The position numbers and the translations under genes are program-made. Positions 8,684-18,239 of a DNA stretch of 40,299 nucleotides are shown here, one piece after another. Origin of the DNA: Alphaproteobacteria bacterium (lineage in GTDB: Bacteria > Pseudomonadota > Alphaproteobacteria > UBA9219); contig JAQUYN010000015.1 of the NCBI GenBank assembly GCA_028691835.1, positions 1 to 40,299 on the forward strand, written 5' to 3'. The stretch's first letter is position 1, and each line of letters begins with the position of its first letter. The notes beneath the pieces were generated by a model. The model was not told the origin of the DNA. It worked only from the letters and a program-made list of their open reading frames with translations, and searched no databases.

Positions 8684-8729
8684 GCATTCAGCATTCAGCA
8701 TTCAGCATTCAGCATTCAGCATTCAGCAT
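8684..8729. repeat. Heptanucleotide tandem repeat (GCATTCA)n, six full copies plus four bases
   Basis: Six perfect copies of GCATTCA run from 8684 to 8725, followed by GCAT. On the coding strand of the downstream gene this is TGAATGC, placed 26-71 bp before the ATG at 8658. It also lies 51 bp downstream of the ahcY stop. Perfect short tandem repeats of this length are prone to slipped-strand change in copy number. The unit contains TGA, so all three frames through it are closed. Confidence 0.97.
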
Positions 8730-8779
8730 AGCTGGCCTTAATTCGGAGCTTATGTCAAGGAGCGGCAACGGCCCGCTTA

Positions 8780-10093
<1,314 letters not shown>

Positions 10094-10223
10094 TTAAACA
10101 GAGAAACAAAACCCGTGGAAAAACCACACTCAACTTTTTACCGCAAGACCTGTAACACACAAGCCCCGGCGCGCCAAGGATGAAACGGCTTATTTTAGCT
10201 CCCCGAACTCAGGGCCTTGCATC

Positions 10224-12041
10224 TTACTTCTTCTTACGCGCATAAAGCACAGTCTCGGGTATGCTTTGCGCCCCCGCATCGATTAAACGCCGCACTGTGA
10301 CCTCATCCGCCTGTCGTAGAATTTCCTGCGCAAAAGCAACGGAACGCCCGATTGTGAGGCTCCGTATTTCCTGCTTCACTTGCGGCAGACGCGCAGGCGA
10401 CATTGAAAATTCACGCAACCCCAACCCGAGCAACAACGCAGTAGCGCGAGGATCACCCGCAAGTTCGCCACATAAACTAATGGGTATATTGGCACGCCAA
10501 GCCGCCGCGATCACGACCTCGATCAAACGAATAACTGCTGGGTGATAAGGATTATACAGATATGCGACACGATCATCCCCACGATCAATGGCCAGCGTAT
10601 ATTGCGTCAAATCATTGCTGCCGATGGCGAAGAAATCGCACACTTGGCTCAAAGCGTCGGCAACCAGCGCAGCGGCAGGGATCTCAATCATAGCCCCGAG
10701 AGGAGGTAACGTTTGTGGCAACTTCATCCCGCGTCGAAGGAGTTTCTTTTCAACCTGCACGAGACGGTCTCTTACTTGCCTGATTTGATCGACCGAGGAT
10801 ACCATGGGAATGAGGATACGAAGCGGCCCATAAGTTGAAGCCCGCAAAATAGCTGCAAGTTGCGCGTCCAACAGCTTAGGCTCGGCTAATCCTAAACGAA
10901 TGGCACGAAGGCCGAGCGCTGGATTAACGCTTTCACTTAACCCCTCCCCAAGCGCGGAAGCCAACTTTTCGCCGCCAATGTCCAACGTGCGTACGGTCAA
11001 AAGTTTACCATCCATCCGCTTGACAATATCTCGCAAAGCCTCGAACTGCTCGTCTTCTGAAGGCAAATCAGGTCGGTTCATAAAACTAAATTCTGTGCGC
11101 AAAAGCCCAACGCCAACGGCACCAACATCCAACGCCATATCCGCATCGCGAGGAAGCTCCAGATTAGCCATCAACTTAACGGACGTCCCGTCCTGCGTCA
11201 TAGCGGGCACGTCACGCAATGTTTTTAGCTTTTTCGTCTCGCGCGCTTGTCGTGAAGCTTCACCCTTATAATAAGCCAAAGTTTCAGCTGTTGGCCGCAA
11301 AATAACTTTGCCTTCATGCCCATCGACAATCACTATGTCGCCAGTGGTTACTATGCCTGACACCAACGAGGCCACACCCAAAACCGCAGGAAGCCCAAGC
11401 GCACGAGCCATAATAGCGGCATGGCCTTCTGCTCCGCCCAAAACAGCGGCAAAGCCTGCGACACGATCAGGGTCCATCAGGGCCGTATCGGCCGGCGTAA
11501 TCTCGTCCGCCATCAAAAGACTATCCTTGGGGGCATCGGCGAAAGGATTATAACTTTGCTGCAAAAGATTACGAATTAGTCTCGCCCCAACCTCACGAAC
11601 GTCATCAGCACGTGAGGCAAGATAATCATCCTTCATCGCAGCAAACCCTGCCGCAATCAGCGCAATTTGACGTTGCACCGCTGTCTCGGCATTCAGGCGC
11701 TCTTCAACAATTGTCGTTTCAACGCCCCGGATCAAACGCGAGCTTGACACCATGCCTTTGTAAGCCTCCAAAAGCAGGCCAATTTCTTCATTGGCATCAG
11801 AGGGCAGCGCCTCAGCCTTGGCCCTCAACTGGCTAAGCTGTTTTTGCGTTTTGGCAATGGCCGCCTCAAATCGCTTGATTTCTTTTTCAACTTGATTGGG
11901 CAGAATACAATATTCAGGGACAGGCAAACCCTTTTGATCAATAATATAAGCGGGACCTATTGCAATGCCGGTAGAAACACCCAAGCCATGCAAAACTTTT
12001 TCGCCATCTTGTGTCCCTTTAGTTTTCACATCACTCTTCAT
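10224..12041 (-). CDS. ptsI: PtsI, PEP-protein phosphotransferase (Enzyme I)
   Basis: The 605-aa enzyme autophosphorylates with PEP and passes phosphate to HPr. The phosphohistidine site is in LGGAEGHAAIMARALGLPAVLG. The PEP-binding barrel carries GLLRTEFSFMNR, the DIGGEK motif and IGSNDLTQYTLAIDR, and the LCGELAGDP segment contains the catalytic Cys. There is no N-terminal GAF domain, so it is the classical EI rather than EI-Ntr. The ATG overlaps the 3' end of the HPr gene by 11 bp. No sugar permease is encoded nearby, which suggests a regulatory phosphorelay. Confidence 0.95.
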   Translation of the reverse strand: MKSDVKTKGTQDGEKVLHGLGVSTGIAIGPAYIIDQKGLPVPEYCILPNQVEKEIKRFEAAIAKTQKQLSQLRAKAEALPSDANEEIGLLLEAYKGMVSSSRLIRGVETTIVEERLNAETAVQRQIALIAAGFAAMKDDYLASRADDVREVGARLIRNLLQQSYNPFADAPKDSLLMADEITPADTALMDPDRVAGFAAVLGGAEGHAAIMARALGLPAVLGVASLVSGIVTTGDIVIVDGHEGKVILRPTAETLAYYKGEASRQARETKKLKTLRDVPAMTQDGTSVKLMANLELPRDADMALDVGAVGVGLLRTEFSFMNRPDLPSEDEQFEALRDIVKRMDGKLLTVRTLDIGGEKLASALGEGLSESVNPALGLRAIRLGLAEPKLLDAQLAAILRASTYGPLRILIPMVSSVDQIRQVRDRLVQVEKKLLRRGMKLPQTLPPLGAMIEIPAAALVADALSQVCDFFAIGSNDLTQYTLAIDRGDDRVAYLYNPYHPAVIRLIEVVIAAAWRANIPISLCGELAGDPRATALLLGLGLREFSMSPARLPQVKQEIRSLTIGRSVAFAQEILRQADEVTVRRLIDAGAQSIPETVLYARKKK

Positions 12042-12330
12042 CGAAACCCCGCATAATTAAATCAACTAAGGCATTAAGCGCATCCACAGCCTCAATTCCG
12101 GACGCACATAACTTGACGCACGTGCCACACGGCGCGGCCAACATCATCAGTCCCATAATCGAACTAGCAGGAACCTTCATGTCCTCACGTGCGACATGCA
12201 CGTCAGCCTTAAAGGCCGAAGCCACTTGAACGAGCTTCGCCGCTGCACGCGCATGGAGACCCCGCTTGTTGACCAAAACGACCATCTCACATAATTCGTC
12301 AGCGCAAAGCCCCTGCCTGTCCATCATCAT
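12031..12330 (-). CDS. ptsH: HPr phosphocarrier protein
   Basis: The 99-aa protein has the EI-phosphorylated histidine in NKRGLHARAAAKLV and the regulatory serine region VPASSIMGLMMLAA, the target expected for HprK. It has a slightly long start with three consecutive ATG codons (12330, 12327, 12324). The first is nearest the AAGGGG sequence upstream. It lies 17 nt after the EIIA gene and overlaps ptsI by 11 bp, so all three are in one operon. A phosphotransfer role with EI and EIIA is secure; the downstream targets are not visible. Confidence 0.95.
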   Translation of the reverse strand: MMMDRQGLCADELCEMVVLVNKRGLHARAAAKLVQVASAFKADVHVAREDMKVPASSIMGLMMLAAPCGTCVKLCASGIEAVDALNALVDLIMRGFDEE

Positions 12331-12347
12331 CGCAGCACGTTTTCCCC

Positions 12348-12755
12348 TTATGTTGAAGGAGAAGCTAAATTCTCAGTCACAAGCTGAATATATTTCCGCC
12401 CCGCTGAAGCAGCTTCGGCAACGGCATCCAAAAGAGACATGGAATCGCGAATCGTTGCCAATTTAATAAGTGTAGGGAGATTAACCCCGGCAAGCACGAC
12501 GGCCTGCGTCTTGGGCATAACCGAAATCGCAAGATTACTGGGCGTGCCACCAAACATATCAGTCAAAAGGACAACGCCATCGCCTGTATTGACTTCTTTG
12601 ATCGAAGCCAAAATCTCGTTGCGGCATTGGTCCATATCTTGGTCCGGCGCAATGCTGATGGCTTTGGCTTGAGCCTGCGGACCAACAATTTGGTCCACAG
12701 CTAGAAGCATTTCAGCCCCGATGTCTCCATGCGAGACAAGAACAATACCAAACAT
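12348..12755 (-). CDS. PTS EIIA, mannose-type (ManX-like) regulatory domain protein
   Basis: The 135-aa single-domain protein has the active-site histidine in GIVLVSHGDIG and the LLTDMFGGTPSN motif of the EIIA-Man fold. No EIIB, EIIC or EIID is encoded nearby, so it probably ends a regulatory phosphorelay rather than transporting sugar. The ATG at 12755 has a GGGAG ribosome-binding site 7 nt upstream; a TTG two codons earlier is too close to it. It follows rapZ by 18 nt. Confidence 0.92.
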   Translation of the reverse strand: MFGIVLVSHGDIGAEMLLAVDQIVGPQAQAKAISIAPDQDMDQCRNEILASIKEVNTGDGVVLLTDMFGGTPSNLAISVMPKTQAVVLAGVNLPTLIKLATIRDSMSLLDAVAEAASAGRKYIQLVTENLASPST

Positions 12756-12773
12756 TGACAACTCCCTTTATGC

Positions 12774-13679
12774 TTACGCTTTGCTTTGCGGACGATCCAT
12801 ATCCCTGTGCCCGACTCCAACAATATAACCATGTTTAGCCAGACTTGTCGCCAATTGTTCCGCAATAAAAACGGATCGATGCCGTCCGCCGGTGCATCCA
12901 ATCGCAAAGGTTAAATAACGCTTGCCTTCATACTTATAGAGAGGCAACAAAGGCACAATCATGTCCACAAGCTTATCCATAAATGGCTGATAATGCTCAT
13001 CCTTTTTGATGTAATCCACCACAGCTGGTTCTTGACCCGTCATGGTGCGAAGATGAAGATCCCAATGCGGATTGGCCAAAAACCGCACATCAACCACGAG
13101 ATCTGCTTCTCGCGGCAACCCCATGCGATACGAAAACGATGTCACAAAAAGAGAAAGATCCGCCTCGGTTTCTAATCGAAAGTGACCGGCCAAATGACGC
13201 CGCAACTCATGAACCGACAGCGCCGACGTGTCAAGCACATGATCTGCGCACTCTCGCAGCCGCCACAGCATTTCACGTTCGGTGCGAATCCCATCTGATA
13301 CCGTGCGATCCACGGCCATAGGGTGGCGCCGTCGCGTTTCAGTAAAACGCCGTTGTAGGGCCTCATCGGAACACTCCAAATAAACGAGCTTAACCGTCAG
13401 GCCTTCTTTTTTCGCGAGCGCCTCATATGTTTGGAGCACACAATCAACCGAAAAATTTGCATTACGCGTATCAATAGAAATCGCAAGGGCGGGGCTGTCC
13501 GTTGCCGCATCGACCAAAGTCGGGATCAAACTGAGGCGCAAATTATCCACGACTTCATAACCCAAATCCTCAAAAACCTTAAGAGCGCTTGAAAGCCCCG
13601 CCCCCGACATTCCTGTGACAATAAGGATCTCACGAAGAGGTCCTTTGGGGACAACTTGTTCTTGTCTATGCTCTGTCAT
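12774..13679 (-). CDS. rapZ: RapZ-family nucleotide-binding protein with altered Walker A
   Basis: The 301-aa protein has an N-terminal P-loop-like domain, the DNLRLSLIPTLV segment, and the C-terminal SFSYRMGLPREADLVVDVRFLANPHW plus AIGCTGGRHRSVFIAEQL blocks typical of RapZ/YvcJ. In E. coli RapZ guides decay of the GlmZ small RNA and senses glucosamine-6-phosphate; other members bind nucleotides. The Walker A reads TGMSGAGLSSALK, with Leu29 (codon 13593-13595) where Lys or Arg is expected. It overlaps the end of hprK by 14 bp and is the usual alphaproteobacterial neighbour of hprK and the EIIA gene. Confidence 0.93.
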   Translation of the reverse strand: MTEHRQEQVVPKGPLREILIVTGMSGAGLSSALKVFEDLGYEVVDNLRLSLIPTLVDAATDSPALAISIDTRNANFSVDCVLQTYEALAKKEGLTVKLVYLECSDEALQRRFTETRRRHPMAVDRTVSDGIRTEREMLWRLRECADHVLDTSALSVHELRRHLAGHFRLETEADLSLFVTSFSYRMGLPREADLVVDVRFLANPHWDLHLRTMTGQEPAVVDYIKKDEHYQPFMDKLVDMIVPLLPLYKYEGKRYLTFAIGCTGGRHRSVFIAEQLATSLAKHGYIVGVGHRDMDRPQSKA

Positions 13680-14094
13680 CTTCGTGCGTTCCCTTCATCG
13701 CTATGCGGATTTTGGAAGGGGTTGAAGCCTCACACCCCACCAGTTTAAGCCAACGCACTGGTTGATCAAGCAAGGGATAAAAAGCCATGGACGGAAGCCG
13801 ATCCAAAGGATCATTTGCAAAAACAAGGTCCACATAAAGGACAATGGGGATTCTTGTGACATAAGGAAGTTTGTACAAACCGACATGACGAACCTCAATA
13901 AGCCCCGCAATAGAATCAGGCGGTGAGGCAATAATTTGCCCCTCGGCTTGCTGCACTTTCGTTTGATCATCGGCAATAAGTGTTGCCCCAGATTCAATCA
14001 GACGTAAGGCCACATCCGATTTTCCAACGCCCGAGGGCCCCGCCAACAAAACGGCCTTCCCATCTAAAGCAACGCTGGTCGTATGAAGGATCAC
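13666..14094 (-). CDS. hprK: HPr kinase/phosphorylase, short alphaproteobacterial form
   Basis: The 142-aa protein corresponds to the catalytic half of HprK only, as is usual in alphaproteobacteria. The P-loop is LLAGPSGVGKSDVALRLI (about residues 16-33), followed by LIADDQTKV and IEVRHVGLYKLP, which holds the RxxG-type HPr-recognition region. It phosphorylates and dephosphorylates a serine of HPr, linking metabolic state to the PTS relay. The start is GTG at 14094 with AGG upstream, 15 nt after marC. The 3' end overlaps rapZ. Confidence 0.92.
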   Translation of the reverse strand: MILHTTSVALDGKAVLLAGPSGVGKSDVALRLIESGATLIADDQTKVQQAEGQIIASPPDSIAGLIEVRHVGLYKLPYVTRIPIVLYVDLVFANDPLDRLPSMAFYPLLDQPVRWLKLVGCEASTPSKIRIAMKGTHEDDRA

Positions 14095-14109
14095 GCCACA
14101 CCTATTCTC

Positions 14110-14754
14110 TTACGAAAAAAACAGGCCATGCATATCACGCAGGCCATCAACGATAAACTGAACAGACCGCGCCGCTAAAAGCATGCCCATAATGCGCGAA
14201 ATAATGACGTTTCCGCTGACCCCCACTACGCGCAACAAGTTTCGCGCGGCCAAAAGGCAGACAAACGTAAGCCCCATCACCAAGGCCAAAGCTAGCACAA
14301 TAGAACCTTCCTCAACCACGCCATCCGTCCTACTCATTAACAAAATCATGACCGTCATGCAGCCCGGTCCGGCGATCAACGGTATAGCCAGAGGAAAGAC
14401 AGCAATATCGGATCGGTCAGCATACGTGTTTTGGTCTGCGCTGGCGCCACCAAACCGGGCATCCCCGAAAATCATGCGGAAAGCTATAGTAAAAAGCAGG
14501 ATACCTCCCGCAACGTGAAAAGACGGAAGCCTTATGCCAAGCTCTCGCAGCAAAGGTTCGCCAAAAAAGGCAAAGAAAAGCAGCACACCAAAGGCAACCC
14601 CAGCCGCCTTGGTCGCAACAGCCCTGATCTCTGACGCCGTGCAATGCGACATAAGCCCAACAAAAACCGTGGCAACCCCCAACGGATTGGCAATAACAAG
14701 CAGCGAAATAAAGGCATTAAGAAATTTCTGAGTTAGCATTGACGAATCATCCAT
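14110..14754 (-). CDS. MarC-family integral membrane protein
   Basis: The 214-aa, highly hydrophobic protein has about six predicted membrane helices. It carries the family segments FISLLVIANPLGVATVFVGL near the N-terminus, VAGGILLFTIAFRMI, and FPLAIPLIAGPG. MarC proteins are inner-membrane proteins of unsettled function; an old link to antibiotic resistance was not supported. The start could be ATG 14754 or ATG 14739. The latter fits family N-termini better, and neither has a strong ribosome-binding site. It is the first gene of the minus-strand set leading into hprK and is divergent from the hemerythrin gene. Confidence 0.88.
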   Translation of the reverse strand: MDDSSMLTQKFLNAFISLLVIANPLGVATVFVGLMSHCTASEIRAVATKAAGVAFGVLLFFAFFGEPLLRELGIRLPSFHVAGGILLFTIAFRMIFGDARFGGASADQNTYADRSDIAVFPLAIPLIAGPGCMTVMILLMSRTDGVVEEGSIVLALALVMGLTFVCLLAARNLLRVVGVSGNVIISRIMGMLLAARSVQFIVDGLRDMHGLFFS

Positions 14755-14905
14755 GTAAGAGGCCGCGCCTCAAGCTAACCCACTTCACAACTTTTGAGAA
14801 TCTGAAAAAACGGCCCACAGGGCAGCCAACCGCCGTTAATCTCGCCTTAAACCTAACACGTTATGATAGCGTACCTTTTCATATTTCTTTTGGGGATCCG
14901 ATCCT

Positions 14906-15322
14906 ATGCCGCTCATTGAATGGTCTGAGTCTCTATCTGTCAAGTCTCGCTTGTTGGATGCAGATCACAAACGCTTAATTGATGTCATCAACAAACTTTA
15001 TGATGCCAGCCAAAAGGGATCAAATCATGCTGGTGTTGAAACAGCCATGGAGCAGTTGCTCAGTTTAACAAAAACGCACTTTATTCATGAAGAAACGTTA
15101 ATGCGGAAATCAGCTTATCCGCAGTTTATTCCACACAAAATCGAACATGATCGCCTTATCAAGCAGCTGGAGGATTTCCAAAAACGTTATGCGGCAGGGC
15201 AAGTTGGGCTTTCAAACGAAAGCGTTGCTTTCCTGCGCACATGGCTGTGTGAACACATCACATCTGTCGATGTTTCTCTCGGAGAGTGGTTGTCCAAGCA
15301 CGCAAGCTTGGATACAACCTGA
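14906..15322 (+). CDS. Bacteriohemerythrin
   Basis: The 138-aa protein is a single-domain hemerythrin. Di-iron ligands are visible as LLDADHKRLIDVIN (His), THFIHEETLM (His, Glu), HKIEHDRLI (His) and CEHITSVDVSLG (His, Asp). Such proteins bind oxygen reversibly at a di-iron site and may store, deliver or sense O2, or buffer nitric oxide. The ATG at 14906 has GGGGA about 10 nt upstream. It is monocistronic on the plus strand and converges on mgtC with only 6 nt between stop codons. A link to oxygen-limited life fits the nearby hemN but is inference. Confidence 0.93.
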   Translation: MPLIEWSESLSVKSRLLDADHKRLIDVINKLYDASQKGSNHAGVETAMEQLLSLTKTHFIHEETLMRKSAYPQFIPHKIEHDRLIKQLEDFQKRYAAGQVGLSNESVAFLRTWLCEHITSVDVSLGEWLSKHASLDTT

Positions 15323-15328
15323 AGGCCG

Positions 15329-16087
15329 TCAGTTCCGTGCCCTGGCAAGATGAAAACTTTCAACGCCCTCAATCGTGGGCAAATACTCAGCCAAATCAGA
15401 AATCACAATATCACGACGACGCTCTTTTGAAATAGCAACAAAGCGCCACTCAATTTGTTCATGATGTGATTGAATCGTCAAGGACCCCTTGGCCAATTCA
15501 TATCCATTGGCGTGAATGATGTCCTTTACAAAATCTTTGGGAGGCCGGAACCCCTTCTCAAATTGCAACGTTACCGAAACAGGGCGCCGCGTCGGCAAAA
15601 GCACATCAAAACGTGACCCCAACATGACAAAAAGTTCAGCAATGATTGTCATACTTGTTGCCGCAAAATAAAAGCCCAGCCCCACCAAAACACCAATTGC
15701 CGCCGCCGCCCAAATGGACGCCGCCGTTGTCAATCCACTGATCTTCATGCCATTTTGCATGATGATGCCAGCCCCCAAAAAACCAATCCCCGTCATGATG
15801 CCTTGAATCGTGCGCGTGGGATCAACATAGGCCGAATTCACACTGGAATGTCCACCAACCCAAAGCGAGGGGTGGGCCGAAACAGAGATAAGAACCGCCG
15901 ACACCATACAAACGAGACCATATGTGCGCATGCCCGCAGCACGCCCATGATACGAACGCTCGTAACCAAAAACAAAACCGAGAAAAAGCGCAATCCCCAT
16001 GTCGAGAATAATCGCAAGATCAGGCGCCGTACGCGCCAAACGCCAATACGTAAAAAGAGAATCCAACCACTCATTTGTTAAAGACAT
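15329..16087 (-). CDS. MgtC/SapB family membrane protein
   Basis: The 252-aa protein has an N-terminal membrane domain with about four helices containing the MgtC signature (ALFLGFVFGYERSYHGRAAGMRTYGLVCM, then GIGFLGAGIIMQNG and GLTTAASIWAAAAIGVLVGLG). A soluble C-terminal domain follows (about residues 165-252). MgtC-like proteins modulate membrane energetics and magnesium or phosphate homeostasis; some inhibit ATP synthase. The ATG at 16087 is chosen for an AGGGG ribosome-binding site 5 nt upstream, over a GTG two codons earlier. It is 11 nt downstream of the DUF924 gene and likely co-transcribed. Confidence 0.9.
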   Translation of the reverse strand: MSLTNEWLDSLFTYWRLARTAPDLAIILDMGIALFLGFVFGYERSYHGRAAGMRTYGLVCMVSAVLISVSAHPSLWVGGHSSVNSAYVDPTRTIQGIMTGIGFLGAGIIMQNGMKISGLTTAASIWAAAAIGVLVGLGFYFAATSMTIIAELFVMLGSRFDVLLPTRRPVSVTLQFEKGFRPPKDFVKDIIHANGYELAKGSLTIQSHHEQIEWRFVAISKERRRDIVISDLAEYLPTIEGVESFHLARARN

Positions 16088-16098
16088 AGACACCCCTG

Positions 16099-16653
16099 TT
16101 ATCTCACCTCATTCGGAATGCACTGTGCCAGATACGAGGCTTCTTCAGCTGTCGTTTCACGCCCTAACGCGACGTTTCGCTCAGGAAACCTACCAAATCG
16201 AGTGATCACGTCATTGCATCGATCTGCTTCATCAACCCACTCTGGGTCTTTGGTGCGCTCACGAACATAAAACGCTGCAAGCCTTTGATCCCCAGCATGT
16301 TCTGAATGCTGAAACGGCAGATAAAAGAAAAGTTTAAAGTTACGGTCAATCCGGTCATCAAAATGGCGAATGATCGCCTGTCGCGCCAAATCTAAGGCCG
16401 CATCATCTGTTTCATAAGCCCGTGCAGTGCCACGGAACATATAGCGAGGAAATATGTCCAAAAGAAGGATCAACGAAAGAACGCCCTCTGGAGTCTCTTC
16501 CCACTCCCGAAGCTCGTCCAGAGCAGCGCGTTCGTGCGCAGCCAAAAAACGCGAGCGAATAAGGTCCGCCAGCGTTTGGTCCTCTTTGAACCAACGATCA
16601 GGCCCCACTTCGTAGAACCAAAAGTTCAGTATCTCTTCGGGATCGGTCAACAT
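16099..16653 (-). CDS. DUF924 family protein
   Basis: The 184-aa protein matches DUF924 in length and motifs: ILNFWFYEVGPDRWFKED at the start, then LILLLDIFPRYMFRGTARAYETDD, FFYLPFQHSEHAGDQ and FGRFPERNVALGRETTAEE near the end. The fold is TPR-like and alpha-helical. No enzymatic role is established, so none is assigned. The ATG at 16653 follows a GGGG stretch. It is the first gene of a pair with mgtC. Upstream lies a 225-bp gap that contains a palindromic repeat. Confidence 0.88.
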   Translation of the reverse strand: MLTDPEEILNFWFYEVGPDRWFKEDQTLADLIRSRFLAAHERAALDELREWEETPEGVLSLILLLDIFPRYMFRGTARAYETDDAALDLARQAIIRHFDDRIDRNFKLFFYLPFQHSEHAGDQRLAAFYVRERTKDPEWVDEADRCNDVITRFGRFPERNVALGRETTAEEASYLAQCIPNEVR

Positions 16654-16774
16654 GACACCCCAGTATAGAGAAGGAACCTTACTGAATTGTTACTATAGGG
16701 ATTTTTCAGACAATAGAATGGGCATGGCCCGTTTTGGCCCTTCTGAAAGCTCTCTTTCCGTGGCCCGCAAACCC

Positions 16775-16884
16775 AAATAATACCAACCCTCGAATGAAAG
16801 CATCCAATCCGGTCACGAGCGGTTGCGAGGAGGGATCCTCTCGTGATCTATAGGAATGCTTTCATTCGAGAGTTGGTATTATTT
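16775..16884. repeat. Family A palindromic element, copy 1 (short form, about 110 bp)
   Basis: The terminal inverted repeats of about 29 bp begin AATAATACCAACC at the left and end GGTTGGTATTATT at the right. Between them is a GAGCGGTTGCGAGGAGGGA block shared with the other copies, with the rest deleted. The right end overlaps the last codons of the DUF882 gene and contains its TAA. Upstream of it, 16654-16774 holds no recognisable gene. Confidence 0.9.
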
Positions 16885-17478
16885 CGTTGCCCACGTACGG
16901 ATATTCCCAAGATCCACATGCACATGATTGCTGGAAGGATAGTAAGACACACCACCACGTTGCATCGTTTTAGCAATTTCAGAAATAGCCTTGCCATTCA
17001 CCTTCTTGATACGAAAATCAACAGCCCATCCGTGAATATGAAAACTTTCCTTCGCCGCCTGCCCATTTATCAAACGAAGTTTATCATTGCTTGCTTGAGA
17101 TCGATAACCGGAAAGAATTTCGAAGACCACGCTTGGCGGAAGCCCCAGACGCGAGCGAATATCAACAAGGTAGTCTATCAGTTCAGGATCTATTTTGCCG
17201 ATTTCGTTTGCGTTACGATCACGGAAAAGCACGTCTATTTTCTTCATCGCATCGGGATCATATTGACCCTGCGTATAATATGTCAGGTTAAGCCGCTCCC
17301 CACTTTTGGGATGAAGTAATACAATGCGACGCTCTGCAACTTTGTCTGGCCTCGTTTTCTCGCCGCCATATTGTTTAACCAGCTTACCCGCCATACCGGA
17401 CCTACTGCCGCCATCCGAAGCCCCCAAACAACCTGTCAAAGCAACCAGCAGCATCAAGAAAAGAAAGGTACGAGTCAT
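16879..17478 (-). CDS. DUF882 (M15-like) lipoprotein, putative murein peptidase
   Basis: The 199-aa protein has a lipoprotein signal (LLVALTGC lipobox, Cys17). The YcbK/DUF882 domain has putative zinc-site motifs ILSGYRS, SFHIHGWAVDFR and SNHVHVDLG. Relatives are Zn peptidases of the M15 type that act on peptidoglycan crosslinks, so an outer-membrane or periplasmic murein hydrolase is likely. It starts 4 nt after the response-regulator stop, so they form an operon. The final Lys and TAA lie in the end of the family A repeat, so the C-terminus may have been altered by its insertion. Substrate is unknown. Confidence 0.85.
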   Translation of the reverse strand: MTRTFLFLMLLVALTGCLGASDGGSRSGMAGKLVKQYGGEKTRPDKVAERRIVLLHPKSGERLNLTYYTQGQYDPDAMKKIDVLFRDRNANEIGKIDPELIDYLVDIRSRLGLPPSVVFEILSGYRSQASNDKLRLINGQAAKESFHIHGWAVDFRIKKVNGKAISEIAKTMQRGGVSYYPSSNHVHVDLGNIRTWATK

Positions 17479-17482
17479 GCCG

Positions 17483-18181
17483 TCAGCCCCCTTGCATACG
17501 CCATGATGGATTCACAGCATAGCCGCCACGCTCCATGACAAAAACATCCTCGCCATCGGGATGAATGGACATTAACTTACGGCGCAAACGGTAAATGTGC
17601 GTTTCGAGCGTGTGCGTATCAATCGTCGAGTCATACCCCCAAATCGCTGCCAACAACTCATCACGAGGAATGGGCGTTTCTGCGGCACACAGATATTCAA
17701 GAAGGCCCGCCTCTTTTTCTGTCAGTTTTAAAGGCTCGCTACCATTTTCCCGGCTCAACTGACGCTTACGCGGCGCAAAGATCCATGGCCCCAAAGTTAC
17801 GGAAACATCCGGGGATTGTTGTAAAACACGTCGATAAAATTGCAGCCGAGTCAAAAGATAACCGAGGCGAAGGGGCCTTGAAAAAACCTCCGTGATCCCC
17901 ACGGACTCTATAAGTTCTGGTGGCTCTCCCAACGCCAACAAAAGAGGGGAGGGTCGAGCTTGTCCAAGTCTGTGTGCAAAAAACTCGGTCATTTCTTTCG
18001 TCGTGTCCGCCTGTTCACAATCCCAAAAAAGAAGAGGAGGCAATGTTTCTCCCCATGCGCCGAGGGCCTCTTCTACAGAAGGAAACAAAGCACACTGCCA
18101 GCCGCCTTCCATTTCCTTTAGCTGCTCGCTAATGGCATGCGAAAGAGAATCGTCCGACGAAATAAGACCAAAACACAACAT
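17483..18181 (-). CDS. OmpR-type response regulator with divergent receiver
   Basis: The 232-aa protein has an N-terminal receiver-like domain (LISSDDS acidic pair, LLFWDCEQ with the possible phosphoacceptor Asp near residue 54). Its C-terminal winged helix (about 135-228) contains LTEKEAGLLEYL, DELLAAIWGYDS and HTLETHIYRLRRKL, as in OmpR/PhoB DNA-binding domains. The usual Lys-Pro of the receiver is Arg-Pro (SRPLR), and the loop after the Asp is unusual. Phosphorylation is therefore doubtful. No partner kinase is adjacent. It is directly upstream of the DUF882 lipoprotein and may regulate it. The ATG at 18181 has an AGGGG ribosome-binding site. Confidence 0.87.
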   Translation of the reverse strand: MLCFGLISSDDSLSHAISEQLKEMEGGWQCALFPSVEEALGAWGETLPPLLFWDCEQADTTKEMTEFFAHRLGQARPSPLLLALGEPPELIESVGITEVFSRPLRLGYLLTRLQFYRRVLQQSPDVSVTLGPWIFAPRKRQLSRENGSEPLKLTEKEAGLLEYLCAAETPIPRDELLAAIWGYDSTIDTHTLETHIYRLRRKLMSIHPDGEDVFVMERGGYAVNPSWRMQGG

Positions 18182-18239
18182 GATCCCCTTATATCAGACT
18201 ATAGGAAACCCGTGCACCGAAAAAAGTAAGGGAAAAGGA

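Noticed and set aside
8684..8729. Heptamer repeat as an in-frame phase-variable coding switch for the gene at 8065-8658
   Set aside because: The coding-strand unit TGAATGC places TGA in all three frames within three copies, so translation cannot run through the array. Only promoter or leader effects remain possible.
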